NCBI GenBank assembly: GCA_963801035.1
Contig: CAWDDF010000010.1
Span: 248,001 to 312,000, forward strand
Reading direction: 5' to 3'
From: JACCZX01 sp963801035
GTDB taxonomy: Bacteria; Pseudomonadota; Gammaproteobacteria; Burkholderiales; Burkholderiaceae_F
Length of the DNA stretch: 64,000 bases
Shown here: piece by piece, positions 1 to 8,966 of the stretch
Layout of the letters: each line of letters opens with the position of its first letter
How positions within the stretch are numbered: the first letter of the stretch is position 1
The notes under the pieces: generated by a model
What the model was told of the DNA's origin: nothing
Databases searched by the model: none
The model's input: the letters and a program-made list of their open reading frames with translations, nothing else
Position numbers and translations under genes: made by a program

Positions 1-2
1 AC

Positions 3-1265
3 TGGATCTTCTATGTGTTGCCGCGGCTTTTCCCAGAGAAGCTGCCGGGTCCCGGCGGCTACGCGTCGCTCGGCGTGTCATGGGAGCAGGGCAAAGAGCT
101 GCCGATCGGCTTCACCAAAAAAACGATCGGGTTCCCGCGCGTGGGCAACAACTGTGCGGCGTGCCACACGACCAACTATCGCGCGGCGCCGAATGAAAAC
201 CCGGTGTTTCTGAATGCGGGGCCGGGACACACGCTGAACCTGGAAGCGTTCTTCCGCTTTCTTGTCGATTGCGCCAAGGATCCGCGCTTCAATGCCGACA
301 ACCTGATGCGAGAAATCAATCTCGTGACCGATCTGCCGTTCGACGACGCGCTCGCCTATCGCTTTCTGATCATTCCGATGACAAAGAAGCGATTGCTCGA
401 GCGCGAGGCGCAGTTCGCTTGGATCTACCGCAAGGATTTTCCTGATTGGGGGCGTGGTCGGGATGATTCGATGAACTTGACGAAGTACTTCATGCTCAAT
501 CTGCCAATGGACAACACGTTCGGGCCCGGAGACATTCCGTCGATCTGGAACCTGAAGAAGTACAACGTCGCTGGAACCACAATGAACTGGTCGGGCGACA
601 GCCACGACGCGTATTCGGTGATCATCGATTCCGCGCTGGGTGTGCTCGGCGCGCCGCCAAAGAGTAACGACGAGTTTCTCGAGCAGATCAATTGGCTGCA
701 GGATTACCTGAGCAATAAGCCAGCGCCGAAGTATCCATTCGCCATCGACGCTGCACGCGCCGAGGCCGGGAAAGCGGTCTTCGACCAGCAATGCGCGACA
801 TGCCACACCAGCGACAAAACAGGTCGCCGCATGCCGCTCGCCGGCATCGATACCGATCGCGGACGAATGGATACATGGAACAAGGACAACGCAATCGCAG
901 CTAACAAGGTCGTGACCGAAATGGGCATCATTCGCAAGGGACTGGTTGAAGCGCCACTCGATGGATACAACCCGCCGTTTCTCGACGGCGTCTGGGCGCG
1001 CGGACCGTACCTACACCACGGCGCGGTGCCTACGCTGCGCGATCTGCTAGAACCTCCGGCGAACCGTCCCAAGGTTTTTTGGCGCGGCTACGACCTTTAC
1101 GACCAGAAGAATGTCGGCTTTATCTCGAACGGTCCGGAGGCCGAGCGCGTCGGTACGAAGTTCGATACCAGCGCGCTGGCCAACGGCAACGGCGGTCACG
1201 TTTTTGGCACGACGCTGCCGGCCGTGGAGAAGGAGAGTCTGCTTGAGTACCTGAAGACGCTGTAA
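3..1265 (+). CDS. Di-haem c-type cytochrome, 5' end cut by the window
   Basis: The reading frame is open to the left edge, so the N-terminus and signal peptide lie outside. Two CxxCH haem-attachment motifs are visible, CAACH near nt 153 and CATCH near nt 791, separated by about 210 residues. Later residues read DGVWARGPYLHHGAVPTLRDLL, the usual distal part of di-haem cytochrome c peroxidase/MauG-like and RoxA-like proteins, where it precedes the second haem domain's end. It should be a periplasmic redox enzyme or electron carrier. It lies upstream of a cyclase, a P450, a peroxidase and a patatin on the same strand, 258 bp before the next gene. The exact family (peroxidase or dioxygenase-like) cannot be settled from this fragment. 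Confidence 0.8.
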   Translation, partial: WIFYVLPRLFPEKLPGPGGYASLGVSWEQGKELPIGFTKKTIGFPRVGNNCAACHTTNYRAAPNENPVFLNAGPGHTLNLEAFFRFLVDCAKDPRFNADNLMREINLVTDLPFDDALAYRFLIIPMTKKRLLEREAQFAWIYRKDFPDWGRGRDDSMNLTKYFMLNLPMDNTFGPGDIPSIWNLKKYNVAGTTMNWSGDSHDAYSVIIDSALGVLGAPPKSNDEFLEQINWLQDYLSNKPAPKYPFAIDAARAEAGKAVFDQQCATCHTSDKTGRRMPLAGIDTDRGRMDTWNKDNAIAANKVVTEMGIIRKGLVEAPLDGYNPPFLDGVWARGPYLHHGAVPTLRDLLEPPANRPKVFWRGYDLYDQKNVGFISNGPEAERVGTKFDTSALANGNGGHVFGTTLPAVEKESLLEYLKTL

Positions 1266-1523
1266 TGCTCTTGTTGAGCCATGCAGTGCACGCATCAGCC
1301 GGTCGGATCGGACTGGCAACTTCACGCGAGCCCCACCCTGACTGTGGTGAGGTAAGTGCGGTTCGGCGAGTCGATTCACGCGGGGTTGACGCAGCGACCG
1401 GGATCCCGGGAACCATGGAGCGGAGCGACCACCGCAGTTGTCGACGCGGGGCTGGCGGCTGTGAGCCTTTCACTTGCAACCGAATGGCAGTAGATTCGAA
1501 TGCGAGGTTGAGGGACGTGGCTG

Positions 1524-4500
1524 ATGCAAATGCATAACTTTGACGCACCGGTACGACCGCTTCATCTCGCGGCCGTGCGAGACGCCGCGTTACTGACGAT
1601 CTCGTTGTCGGATTTGCGCTCGATCGCGATCGTCGAACCTGTGGCGATGGGTCCTGATGCGCTCGAAGACCTTGCGCGTTCCGTCGAGCGACTGCACGAC
1701 CTGCCCGTCGGTAACAGCCAGCAGGTCGCGGAGGCAGGCAGTCTCATCTTCCGCACGCTTTTCCCTGGACGTATCGGCGCTACTTTGCATAGCAGTCCCC
1801 CGCGCGAGCTCCACCTGCAGTTGAGCGCGCCGGTGACTGGCATTGCGTGGGAACTAGCGTTCGATGGCACCAGCTTTCTCGGCACCAAGTTCAGCGTGTC
1901 CCGATACATAGCTGGCGAGGATGAGGTGGCACCGGCCCACTCCTGGGCACCGCTCGAAGAGGCATGCAGAGTCTTGCTGGTCAGCGACGACTCGCACTCG
2001 ACGCAAGCGAGCGCTTATCAAGATCGCATATTGAATTCGCTTCGTGCATTGAAAGAACTTTCACCAACGGCGGCCACAGTCGCAGAACTCAGCCGAGGGC
2101 AATTGCACGACCTAATTGCAGCTTCCGACGTCGTGCATTGCACCGGCTCGCCTGGCGGAGCGCGCGTCTTGCTGGCCGATCTGGCGGCGCTTGCTCATCC
2201 GCCACGGCTGGTCGTCTATGAGTTATACGGCGACCGGAGCACCACCGCCGAGATCAGCACCGATGACGCGGTGCGGCTGTGCGCCGATGCGTCTCGTATC
2301 GGTATCAATGTTGTGATTCGCGCGACGACACCAGGGGACGCGAGCAGTGTGGAGTTCATCATCGACCTCTACCGGCACATCGTGTCGGGCATGACCTTCG
2401 CCAGCGCCACGCAGCAGGCGCGCGCGGCCAGCGCCGCGAGGAGTGATGCCTGCCGCGTCGATGACCTTTTGGCCATGTATTGCGGTGACAGTGGCGCGGC
2501 GGCATTCGCCCGCGTCGAACGCGACAGCCGCGACGACAGTCAGCGTCAAATCACAATCATGTCGCACGATCTCGTGAACTCTACGCAGCTTATCGCGCGG
2601 CTTGGCGCAGAGGAATACACGGAGTTGCTCGAACGCTATCACGGGGTTTGCGCGCGCATCGTTCGGCGCTATGGCGGGATCAGCGACGAACCGCAGGGCG
2701 ATGACGGAATAATGTGTTACTTCGGCACTCCCTTAGCTGACGAAGACGCCAGCGCCCAGTCGATACGAGCCGCACTCGAGATTGTTCAGGCGCTAGAGGG
2801 GTTCGGCGTCGGTGTGCGGGTCGGTATTAGCACTGGGCGCGTAGTGATTCGCGCGGGTCAGCCGGTAGGAGTTGCAGTACACCTAGCGGCGCGGCTCCAA
2901 AGCGTTGCCGAGCCAGGAACGATCGTCGTCAGCAACGCCACGCAGCGCTTGACCCAAGGCCGGTTCGAGTTCGAGCCGATAGCGTCCGCGTTGCACCTGA
3001 AGGGCATCGCCGAACCGATAGTGGCGTTTCGCGTCGTTAGCGAGCTGCGATTCTCAACTTCCAGTCGATTCGATGCGGCGTTAAGCCTCACACCCTTCAT
3101 CGGGCGCGATCGAGAGGTCGCCGTGCTCGAAGGATATTGGCAAACCACTTGCCGGGGTGCCGCGCAAGCGGTGCTACTGACTGGCGAAGCAGGCATCGGA
3201 AAGTCGCGCCTGGTACGAGAATTTAAAAGCTCGCTGGCGGCGCGAGAGACGCCGACCATAGAATGTCGATGCTCGCCCTATCACACCAGTAGCGCGTTCT
3301 ATCCGGTCATCGGCTGGCTGCGCCGCTTGCTGGAAATCCAGGACCACGATGCGCCAGAAACCAGGCTGGCGAAGATCGAGGACAGCGCAGTGGCCACGCT
3401 CGGCGTTGAGGATGCGGTGACAACCATCGCAACACTCCTGTCAGTGCCACTCGACGGTTTGCGTTCCCCACCGAAACGCTCGCCCGAAAAGCAACGGCAG
3501 CTGACACTTGATGTACTGGTGCAGTGGATCAAAACAATAGTGCAGGCAGGCCCGCTCTGCGTGTTCATCGAGGATGTGCAATGGCTCGATCCCTCGTCGC
3601 GCGAATTTCTGGAGCGATTGATGGCAAGCGCGAGTTCTTTGCCATTGATGACAATCTTGACGCTGCGTACTGAAGCTGTGGCACCTCGCGCCGAAGTGCG
3701 CATGACATGGGGCGCTTCCTTCCCTTACTCGGAGCTGCCATTGCGCGGCCTGTCCTCGGCTGCTGCACGCACTATGGTGCTGAAGGCCTGTGGCGATGCG
3801 CGCCTGTCCCAGGAGATGGTGCGCCTGCTCGCCGAGCACGCTGACGGCGTACCCCTATTTATCGAAGAGTCGACACGCATGGCGGTCGAAGCAGTGCCCG
3901 AACAGGGTGAGCTGCAAGCCGCCGCGCTGCTGCGTAGTCCGGTGCCGCCCACGATCCACGATCTGCTGATGGCGCGGCTAGATCGCGTCGCCGCGGCCAA
4001 GCAAATTGCTCAGGTCGGTGCCACGATTGGACGCGAGTTCTCACGGGCGCTGATCGAATCGGTGCTGCAGCACGAGGCAGCGGGTATCGACGCCGGCGGC
4101 TTGCGATCCAAGCTTGACATGCTGGTGCAATCCGGCCTGCTGGTTTCCAGAGGCGGCGGACCGGATGAAGGCTATTTTTTCAAGCACGCACTGGTGCGCG
4201 ACACCGCCTATCAATCGCTGTGGGAGAGAGACCGGCAGCGGTTGCACTGCGTTATTGCAAACGTTGTTCAGCACCAATTCGCCGCCCTGGCTGAAGCTCA
4301 ACCTGAGCTGCTCGCGTATCACTACACCGAAGGCCGCATGGCCGGTGATGCGGTCGCGTATTGGGAAAAGGCAGCCCGGCGTGCCGCAGCTCGTTCGGCG
4401 CATCTCGAAGCCATCACTCATTTGAATAATGGCTTGGCGCTGGTTGGGAACCTGCCCGACGCGCAGGAGCGCGGCCGTGCCGAACTGCGAATGCAGCTGC

Positions 4501-5699
4501 TGCTCGCATCTCGGCTCATCGCAACCGAAGGGTACGGAGCGGAGCGCGTCGAGCGCGTGTATGCGCGCGCGGAAGTGCTGGCTCGGCAAGCCGGCGACGA
4601 AGTTGCGCTGACAAAAGTGCAGTTAGGTCTTGAGGGTTATCACTTCATGCGCGCCGATTTCGACAAGGCCCATGCCATTACGCTTAGCACTGCGGCGATG
4701 GTCATTCGCTCACCTGACCCGATGCCGAAGATCCAGTCGATGTGGGCGGTGTCAAACATCCTGTTTCATCAGGGCGAGGTACGCGCTGCGGTTGATCACA
4801 TGGACGACTGCCTGCGCGCCTATCAGCGCATCGAACACCGACCGGGCGCGGTGCAGGATCCGGGCGTGATGTGTCTGTGCTATTCGGCTTGGGGAAAGTG
4901 GGAGCTCGGATACCCGGACGAGGCCCTGCGCCGCGCGCGGCAAGTTGTCGCCCTCGCCGAAAAAATCGATCACCGCTTTAGCATGGGCGAAGCCTGGGGC
5001 TTCTGCACGACCGTACATTACTTCAGAGGCGAATACGAACAGGCGCTGCGATGCGCTGAGCGCGCGATCGAGATCTGTGAGGACAGTGGATTTGTGGTGT
5101 GGTTGGCGCATGCGAAGGTGATGCACGGGCGGCTGGTGGCAGAGCTCGCCGGCGCCGACGCAGGCGTTGCGGAAATGCAGCAGGCGTATCAGATGTGGTC
5201 TTCGACCGGCGCCGTGGTGACGCAGGCGTTTTACCTCGCAATGCAGGCGGAAGGTTTGTCACTCGCCGGCAAGCCCGACGAGGGCATAGCCGTGCTGGAC
5301 ATCGCATTTGACATCGTTCAGAAGGTCAAGGAGCGATACTACGAAGCCGAAATTCGCAGGCTGCGCGGAGAGCTTATGCTGCAATCGGCAGTGCGTTGGC
5401 GCGATGCGGCTGCCGAAGCCGAGCAGTGGTTTACTGGCGCGCTTGAGTTAGCTCGCGAGAAAGAACTGCGGTCGCTGGCGTTGCGCAGCGCAATGAGCCT
5501 GGCGCAGCTATGGCGAGCGCAAGGCCGAGGGAGTGACGCGCAGATGTTGCTCGAAAAAGAGGTCTCATGGTTCAGCGAAGGGCTCGATACGAGCGATCTG
5601 CGGCGCGCCCATCGGCTGATGAGGCGTAGTGAGCAAACTAATGACAAGTCTTGGCTAACCAAGTCGCTTCACACGCCGAAAGCACGGCTGGTGCAGTAG
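1524..5699 (+). CDS. Pseudo-CHAT / class III adenylate cyclase / AAA ATPase / TPR signalling protein
   Basis: The 1391-residue protein has four parts. Residues about 1-330 look like a CHAT fold (an IAWELAFDG segment, then DVVHCTGS) but the GHG histidine and the later cysteine are missing, so this part is probably not a protease. Residues about 340-515 are a class III nucleotide cyclase: the metal-binding aspartates are kept in SHDLVNST and GDDG, while the transition-state asparagine of the usual VNLAAR motif is His (VHLAARL). Residues about 550-800 are an AAA_16-type ATPase with Walker A GEAGIGKS and Walker B LCVFIEDVQWLD. The rest is TPR-like helical repeats. The family is cytosolic and couples ligand or protein sensing to cAMP or ATP switching. 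Its stop lies 17 bp before the P450 gene, suggesting co-transcription. Confidence 0.85.
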   Translation: MQMHNFDAPVRPLHLAAVRDAALLTISLSDLRSIAIVEPVAMGPDALEDLARSVERLHDLPVGNSQQVAEAGSLIFRTLFPGRIGATLHSSPPRELHLQLSAPVTGIAWELAFDGTSFLGTKFSVSRYIAGEDEVAPAHSWAPLEEACRVLLVSDDSHSTQASAYQDRILNSLRALKELSPTAATVAELSRGQLHDLIAASDVVHCTGSPGGARVLLADLAALAHPPRLVVYELYGDRSTTAEISTDDAVRLCADASRIGINVVIRATTPGDASSVEFIIDLYRHIVSGMTFASATQQARAASAARSDACRVDDLLAMYCGDSGAAAFARVERDSRDDSQRQITIMSHDLVNSTQLIARLGAEEYTELLERYHGVCARIVRRYGGISDEPQGDDGIMCYFGTPLADEDASAQSIRAALEIVQALEGFGVGVRVGISTGRVVIRAGQPVGVAVHLAARLQSVAEPGTIVVSNATQRLTQGRFEFEPIASALHLKGIAEPIVAFRVVSELRFSTSSRFDAALSLTPFIGRDREVAVLEGYWQTTCRGAAQAVLLTGEAGIGKSRLVREFKSSLAARETPTIECRCSPYHTSSAFYPVIGWLRRLLEIQDHDAPETRLAKIEDSAVATLGVEDAVTTIATLLSVPLDGLRSPPKRSPEKQRQLTLDVLVQWIKTIVQAGPLCVFIEDVQWLDPSSREFLERLMASASSLPLMTILTLRTEAVAPRAEVRMTWGASFPYSELPLRGLSSAAARTMVLKACGDARLSQEMVRLLAEHADGVPLFIEESTRMAVEAVPEQGELQAAALLRSPVPPTIHDLLMARLDRVAAAKQIAQVGATIGREFSRALIESVLQHEAAGIDAGGLRSKLDMLVQSGLLVSRGGGPDEGYFFKHALVRDTAYQSLWERDRQRLHCVIANVVQHQFAALAEAQPELLAYHYTEGRMAGDAVAYWEKAARRAAARSAHLEAITHLNNGLALVGNLPDAQERGRAELRMQLLLASRLIATEGYGAERVERVYARAEVLARQAGDEVALTKVQLGLEGYHFMRADFDKAHAITLSTAAMVIRSPDPMPKIQSMWAVSNILFHQGEVRAAVDHMDDCLRAYQRIEHRPGAVQDPGVMCLCYSAWGKWELGYPDEALRRARQVVALAEKIDHRFSMGEAWGFCTTVHYFRGEYEQALRCAERAIEICEDSGFVVWLAHAKVMHGRLVAELAGADAGVAEMQQAYQMWSSTGAVVTQAFYLAMQAEGLSLAGKPDEGIAVLDIAFDIVQKVKERYYEAEIRRLRGELMLQSAVRWRDAAAEAEQWFTGALELAREKELRSLALRSAMSLAQLWRAQGRGSDAQMLLEKEVSWFSEGLDTSDLRRAHRLMRRSEQTNDKSWLTKSLHTPKARLVQ

Positions 5700-5716
5700 A
5701 CGCCCCAGGAGGCAAC

Positions 5717-7645
5717 ATGGTCGAGGTGGTCGAAGTCAATCTAAACGCATTCGACGAGCTGATGCGAAACAAGCCGTACGCTGCAAATCGTTTGCTTTTC
5801 GACTGGTTGAGCGATGACAGGCGTCGCCTGGACCTGTACGAGGCGTTACGCGACCGACGGGTTCTAAAGTTTCAAAGCCGCGCCGAGATCAAAAACCCAC
5901 CGCCGCAGCCACCGACGTTCAGGCAAGACGTTTTTTTAGTGGCTTCGGCCGATCTGATCAAGGAAGCGCTGTCGGACTCGGCCAGATTCAGCAACACACC
6001 GTACGCCGCGCTTGGAACCGGCACGTTCATGTTGGCACTGAACGACCGCGATCCGGCGCATCCGAAGCAACGTGCCTTCGTAATTGACGCCCTTAAATCA
6101 GCATCTGACCCTGAGCATCTAACGGCGCTGATCAGGACCGCATTCCGAGTCGCGGCTACGCTGCCACTGAAAAAGTCAGAGTTCGACCTCGCGCAACTCG
6201 CGGAACAAACAGCGTTGCGCTTTGCCGGCCTGATGTTCGGATATTTGGCCAGTGACCATCCGATGCTCGAGAACACGCTTAGCAGAGCGTTTCGCGGTCT
6301 TAACTATCAGATTCTCGCGCGGCACTTTGTCAGCGAACCCGGTACGGTTCCGGATGCCACCGGGGCAATGGGAGCGCTGCTCACGCGCACTGCGGCGCTG
6401 ATCGACCAGTATGCCTCCTCCGGGGTTCCGTCAGAGCAAAAGGAGCTCTACGAGAAGATCGGGCTCAAGAACTTCAGCCCGGCGTTCGAAGTGATGGGCC
6501 AGCATCCCGCCGAACTCTCCGGCACCGAGCGTGCTATCGCAGCGGTGGGCACGCTTGTCGGCATCATTGGCAACGTACAGGCAAGCGTCTGCATTGCCGT
6601 CAACCAGATCTTCGAGGATAAAGAGCTACCCGAAGTTGCGCGAGCGGCACGCGATGACGACTTCGTTATCCAGCGGGTCGTACGCGCGCTAAAGCAGCAT
6701 CCGCCTGCTGCCTTTTTGCCACGCCAGGCTATCAAAGATACCGAGCTTGGCGGTGAGAAAATTCCGAAGGATTCGGTTCTGATCCTGGCAATGGGAGCCG
6801 CCAACGATGAAGCGTTGATCTTCGGCGGTAACAACGATTCATATGGGCATCGATGCCTCGGCAAACATCTCGCGTTACCGCTTATAGTGAGCATGGTCAA
6901 GCAAGTCGTGCTGCTGCCCGGACTCGCTCGTACAAAAGACGTTGTGACGGGCGACCCGATTCGACTTTCAAAGTCGTGGGGGTTCAAGTGCGAGAAGTTT
7001 CCGCTGCGCTACGACCGCGACCAGGTGCTGATACAGCAGCCGCTGAACGTCATCATGAACGTTAAGCAACCGGTACCCGAGAACGCCGCGAAGCTGAAGC
7101 TTGTGATCAAGTACGGCGCGCCTCAGATTGAAAGCAGCCTAACGGCGTCCCGGCATGTGCATTTCGCGTGGTTCGTTTTTCTCGAGAACGACACCAAGCT
7201 TGCCTTGTTCACGACTTACGATGGAGATTTCGACGCCTACATCGAGCACTTCGCATTGCAAGTAGGTCCACTGTTTGACAGGTTGTTGGAACACATCGAG
7301 GATGCGCCGCCGCGTCCCGTAAGGCAATTCCCCAAGGAGTTCGTCGAAACGATTCGGCGCTACAACGAGGCGCCGGTCGAGGGCTACTTCTTTAGCGCCT
7401 ATACGAAGCAAAGCGTAGCGGCAATCCAAGGCGCCGCTACAGCCGCCGAAAAAACCCGGAAAGCGGTTTTACAGAAAGCACTGCGTATGACACTCGTCGA
7501 ATCGGCAAATATTGAGCACATCGCAAAACCCGTCGCAGCGCGCCGGCCGTCGGGGATAGATCTCGAAGCCGCACAGATCCAGCGCATTGTCGTCGTCTGG
7601 GTACCGGTCGCAGTGCGCCCGCCACTTCGTGCTGGCAATTGCTGA
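5717..7645 (+). CDS. Non-canonical cytochrome P450 with C-terminal linker domain (front part of a P450-DyP fusion)
   Basis: The ATG at 5717 follows a strong AGGAGG ribosome site. The first 430 or so residues are a P450: the haem loop reads YGHRCLGKHLAL with the axial Cys near residue 380. Other P450 landmarks are degenerate: the ExxR position before the PP turn reads RALK, and no acid-alcohol pair is evident in the I helix region (GIIGN). P450s lacking these often act on hydroperoxides without O2 activation. After about residue 450 comes an unrelated domain (HFAWFVFLEND...TTYDGDFDAYIEHF). The frame then runs into AAQIQRIV, which resembles the start of DyP peroxidases, and is lost. The next frame supplies the rest of the peroxidase, so this is probably one protein broken by a one-base shift near 7590. 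Confidence 0.8.
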   Translation: MVEVVEVNLNAFDELMRNKPYAANRLLFDWLSDDRRRLDLYEALRDRRVLKFQSRAEIKNPPPQPPTFRQDVFLVASADLIKEALSDSARFSNTPYAALGTGTFMLALNDRDPAHPKQRAFVIDALKSASDPEHLTALIRTAFRVAATLPLKKSEFDLAQLAEQTALRFAGLMFGYLASDHPMLENTLSRAFRGLNYQILARHFVSEPGTVPDATGAMGALLTRTAALIDQYASSGVPSEQKELYEKIGLKNFSPAFEVMGQHPAELSGTERAIAAVGTLVGIIGNVQASVCIAVNQIFEDKELPEVARAARDDDFVIQRVVRALKQHPPAAFLPRQAIKDTELGGEKIPKDSVLILAMGAANDEALIFGGNNDSYGHRCLGKHLALPLIVSMVKQVVLLPGLARTKDVVTGDPIRLSKSWGFKCEKFPLRYDRDQVLIQQPLNVIMNVKQPVPENAAKLKLVIKYGAPQIESSLTASRHVHFAWFVFLENDTKLALFTTYDGDFDAYIEHFALQVGPLFDRLLEHIEDAPPRPVRQFPKEFVETIRRYNEAPVEGYFFSAYTKQSVAAIQGAATAAEKTRKAVLQKALRMTLVESANIEHIAKPVAARRPSGIDLEAAQIQRIVVVWVPVAVRPPLRAGNC

Positions 7646-8906
7646 CCCGGTTCGGGCGCGGCGATGGCTAGCCGCGGTGGCAAATGAAATCACGCTGGCG
7701 TCGAACAAGGACCCTAAGGACCGTCACGATAAGACCGAGCACATCAACGTCGGCTTTACGTATCGCGGTTTACGGAGCCTGCAGTTGGACGCGAAGTACT
7801 TGTCGATCTTCCACGTCAAGGCCCCCGCCTTCACCGAAGGCGCGTGGTTCCGCGCGGCGCGCAGACTCGGCGACACCCTCGAGAGCGACACGGATTTCTG
7901 GGACGATCCGTTCCAGCCGGACTCATCGCACGTGATACTGCTGTTGCACGCCGAATCTGAAGAGGCACTGGACGATACGGTCAAGCGACTCAGGGAATAT
8001 GGCGGTGCCGATGGGCTGTCAGGTTGGGACGAAGCATTCGACGCCGCGCACATTACCGACGACCCGGATGACCGGCGCGCGCACTTCGGGCTGAAGGACG
8101 GCATTACCCGGGTTCACATCGAGGGCATCTACCAAGGCGACGATCCGAACATGCACAAACCGGGCGAGCTGCTGCTCGGCTACACGAATGACGAAGGGTT
8201 TAACCCATGGGTGCTGGCCAAGCAGCCCGATGAAGTCGGCGAATTCTTCAAGGACGGCAGCTTCGGTGTGTTTCGCAAGATGGAGCAGGACGAAGCGGCA
8301 TTTAACACGTTCGTCGGTCTGTGCGCCGCTGCGCTGGGAGAAACTCGCGAATACGTCCTCTCCAAGTTCGTCGGGCGCTGGCCCGATGGCCAGGTAATTG
8401 ACGCGAAGTCGCATTCGATCCCGCCGAAAGCTTTGCCCAAAGGTGGCCGCGTTGACGATTTTGACTTCAGTCAGGACGATCGTGCTATTGGCTGTCCGTT
8501 CGGCTCGCACATCCGGCGCATGAATCCCCGAAAAGACGCCGTCGTTCCATTTCGCCGGCGGCCGCTGATACGGCGTGGTATGCCCTACGGCAAGGCATTC
8601 GCGAAAGGTAGCGAGTCGGAAAAGCGCGGCTTGATGGGTTTGTTTTTCTGCGCCAGCATCGAAGATCAGTTCGAGCACCTGGTTGCCGAGTGGGCGGAAA
8701 AGAATCCGATCGGGATCAATAATCAGGGCGATTGCAAGGATCCACTGACAGGAAGCCATGGGGCAGCGCCGTCGATCTTTGATATTCCGATGCCCGATGG
8801 GTCGTCGCGCAAGATCGTCGGCTTTCGCCCCTTTGTCATCACCCGCGGCACGCTGTACGCGTTTTTCCCCACCAAGCCGGCGTTGCAGGCGATCTCCAAG
8901 AACTGA
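7587..8906 (+). CDS. DyP-type haem peroxidase (rear part of a P450-DyP fusion)
   Basis: This is a dye-decolorising type peroxidase. It carries the family's distal motif as GLKDG (nt about 8089-8103, the catalytic Asp) and the proximal haem-ligand region as GSHIRRMNPR (nt about 8503-8532). The reading frame opens with a TTG at 7587 inside the end of the P450 frame. It has no convincing ribosome site of its own. The family's N-terminal start (an IQ..V..GY...AR..L.I.D pattern) is completed only by joining the end of the upstream frame to this one, hence the fusion interpretation. Translational coupling of two separate proteins is the alternative. Substrate is unknown; the neighbouring patatin and P450 suggest lipid hydroperoxides. 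Confidence 0.85.
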   Translation: MSSSGYRSQCARHFVLAIADPVRARRWLAAVANEITLASNKDPKDRHDKTEHINVGFTYRGLRSLQLDAKYLSIFHVKAPAFTEGAWFRAARRLGDTLESDTDFWDDPFQPDSSHVILLLHAESEEALDDTVKRLREYGGADGLSGWDEAFDAAHITDDPDDRRAHFGLKDGITRVHIEGIYQGDDPNMHKPGELLLGYTNDEGFNPWVLAKQPDEVGEFFKDGSFGVFRKMEQDEAAFNTFVGLCAAALGETREYVLSKFVGRWPDGQVIDAKSHSIPPKALPKGGRVDDFDFSQDDRAIGCPFGSHIRRMNPRKDAVVPFRRRPLIRRGMPYGKAFAKGSESEKRGLMGLFFCASIEDQFEHLVAEWAEKNPIGINNQGDCKDPLTGSHGAAPSIFDIPMPDGSSRKIVGFRPFVITRGTLYAFFPTKPALQAISKN

Positions 8907-8966
8907 GCACATCGGCGCACGCCCAGGAAGCGTCTGTCGCGACTACCACGGTTGGCTGCCCGAACT

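Noticed and set aside
1265..1537. A 90-codon frame between the cytochrome and the cyclase gene
   Set aside because: It overlaps the previous stop by one base, has no ribosome site and has an Arg-rich, incoherent composition.
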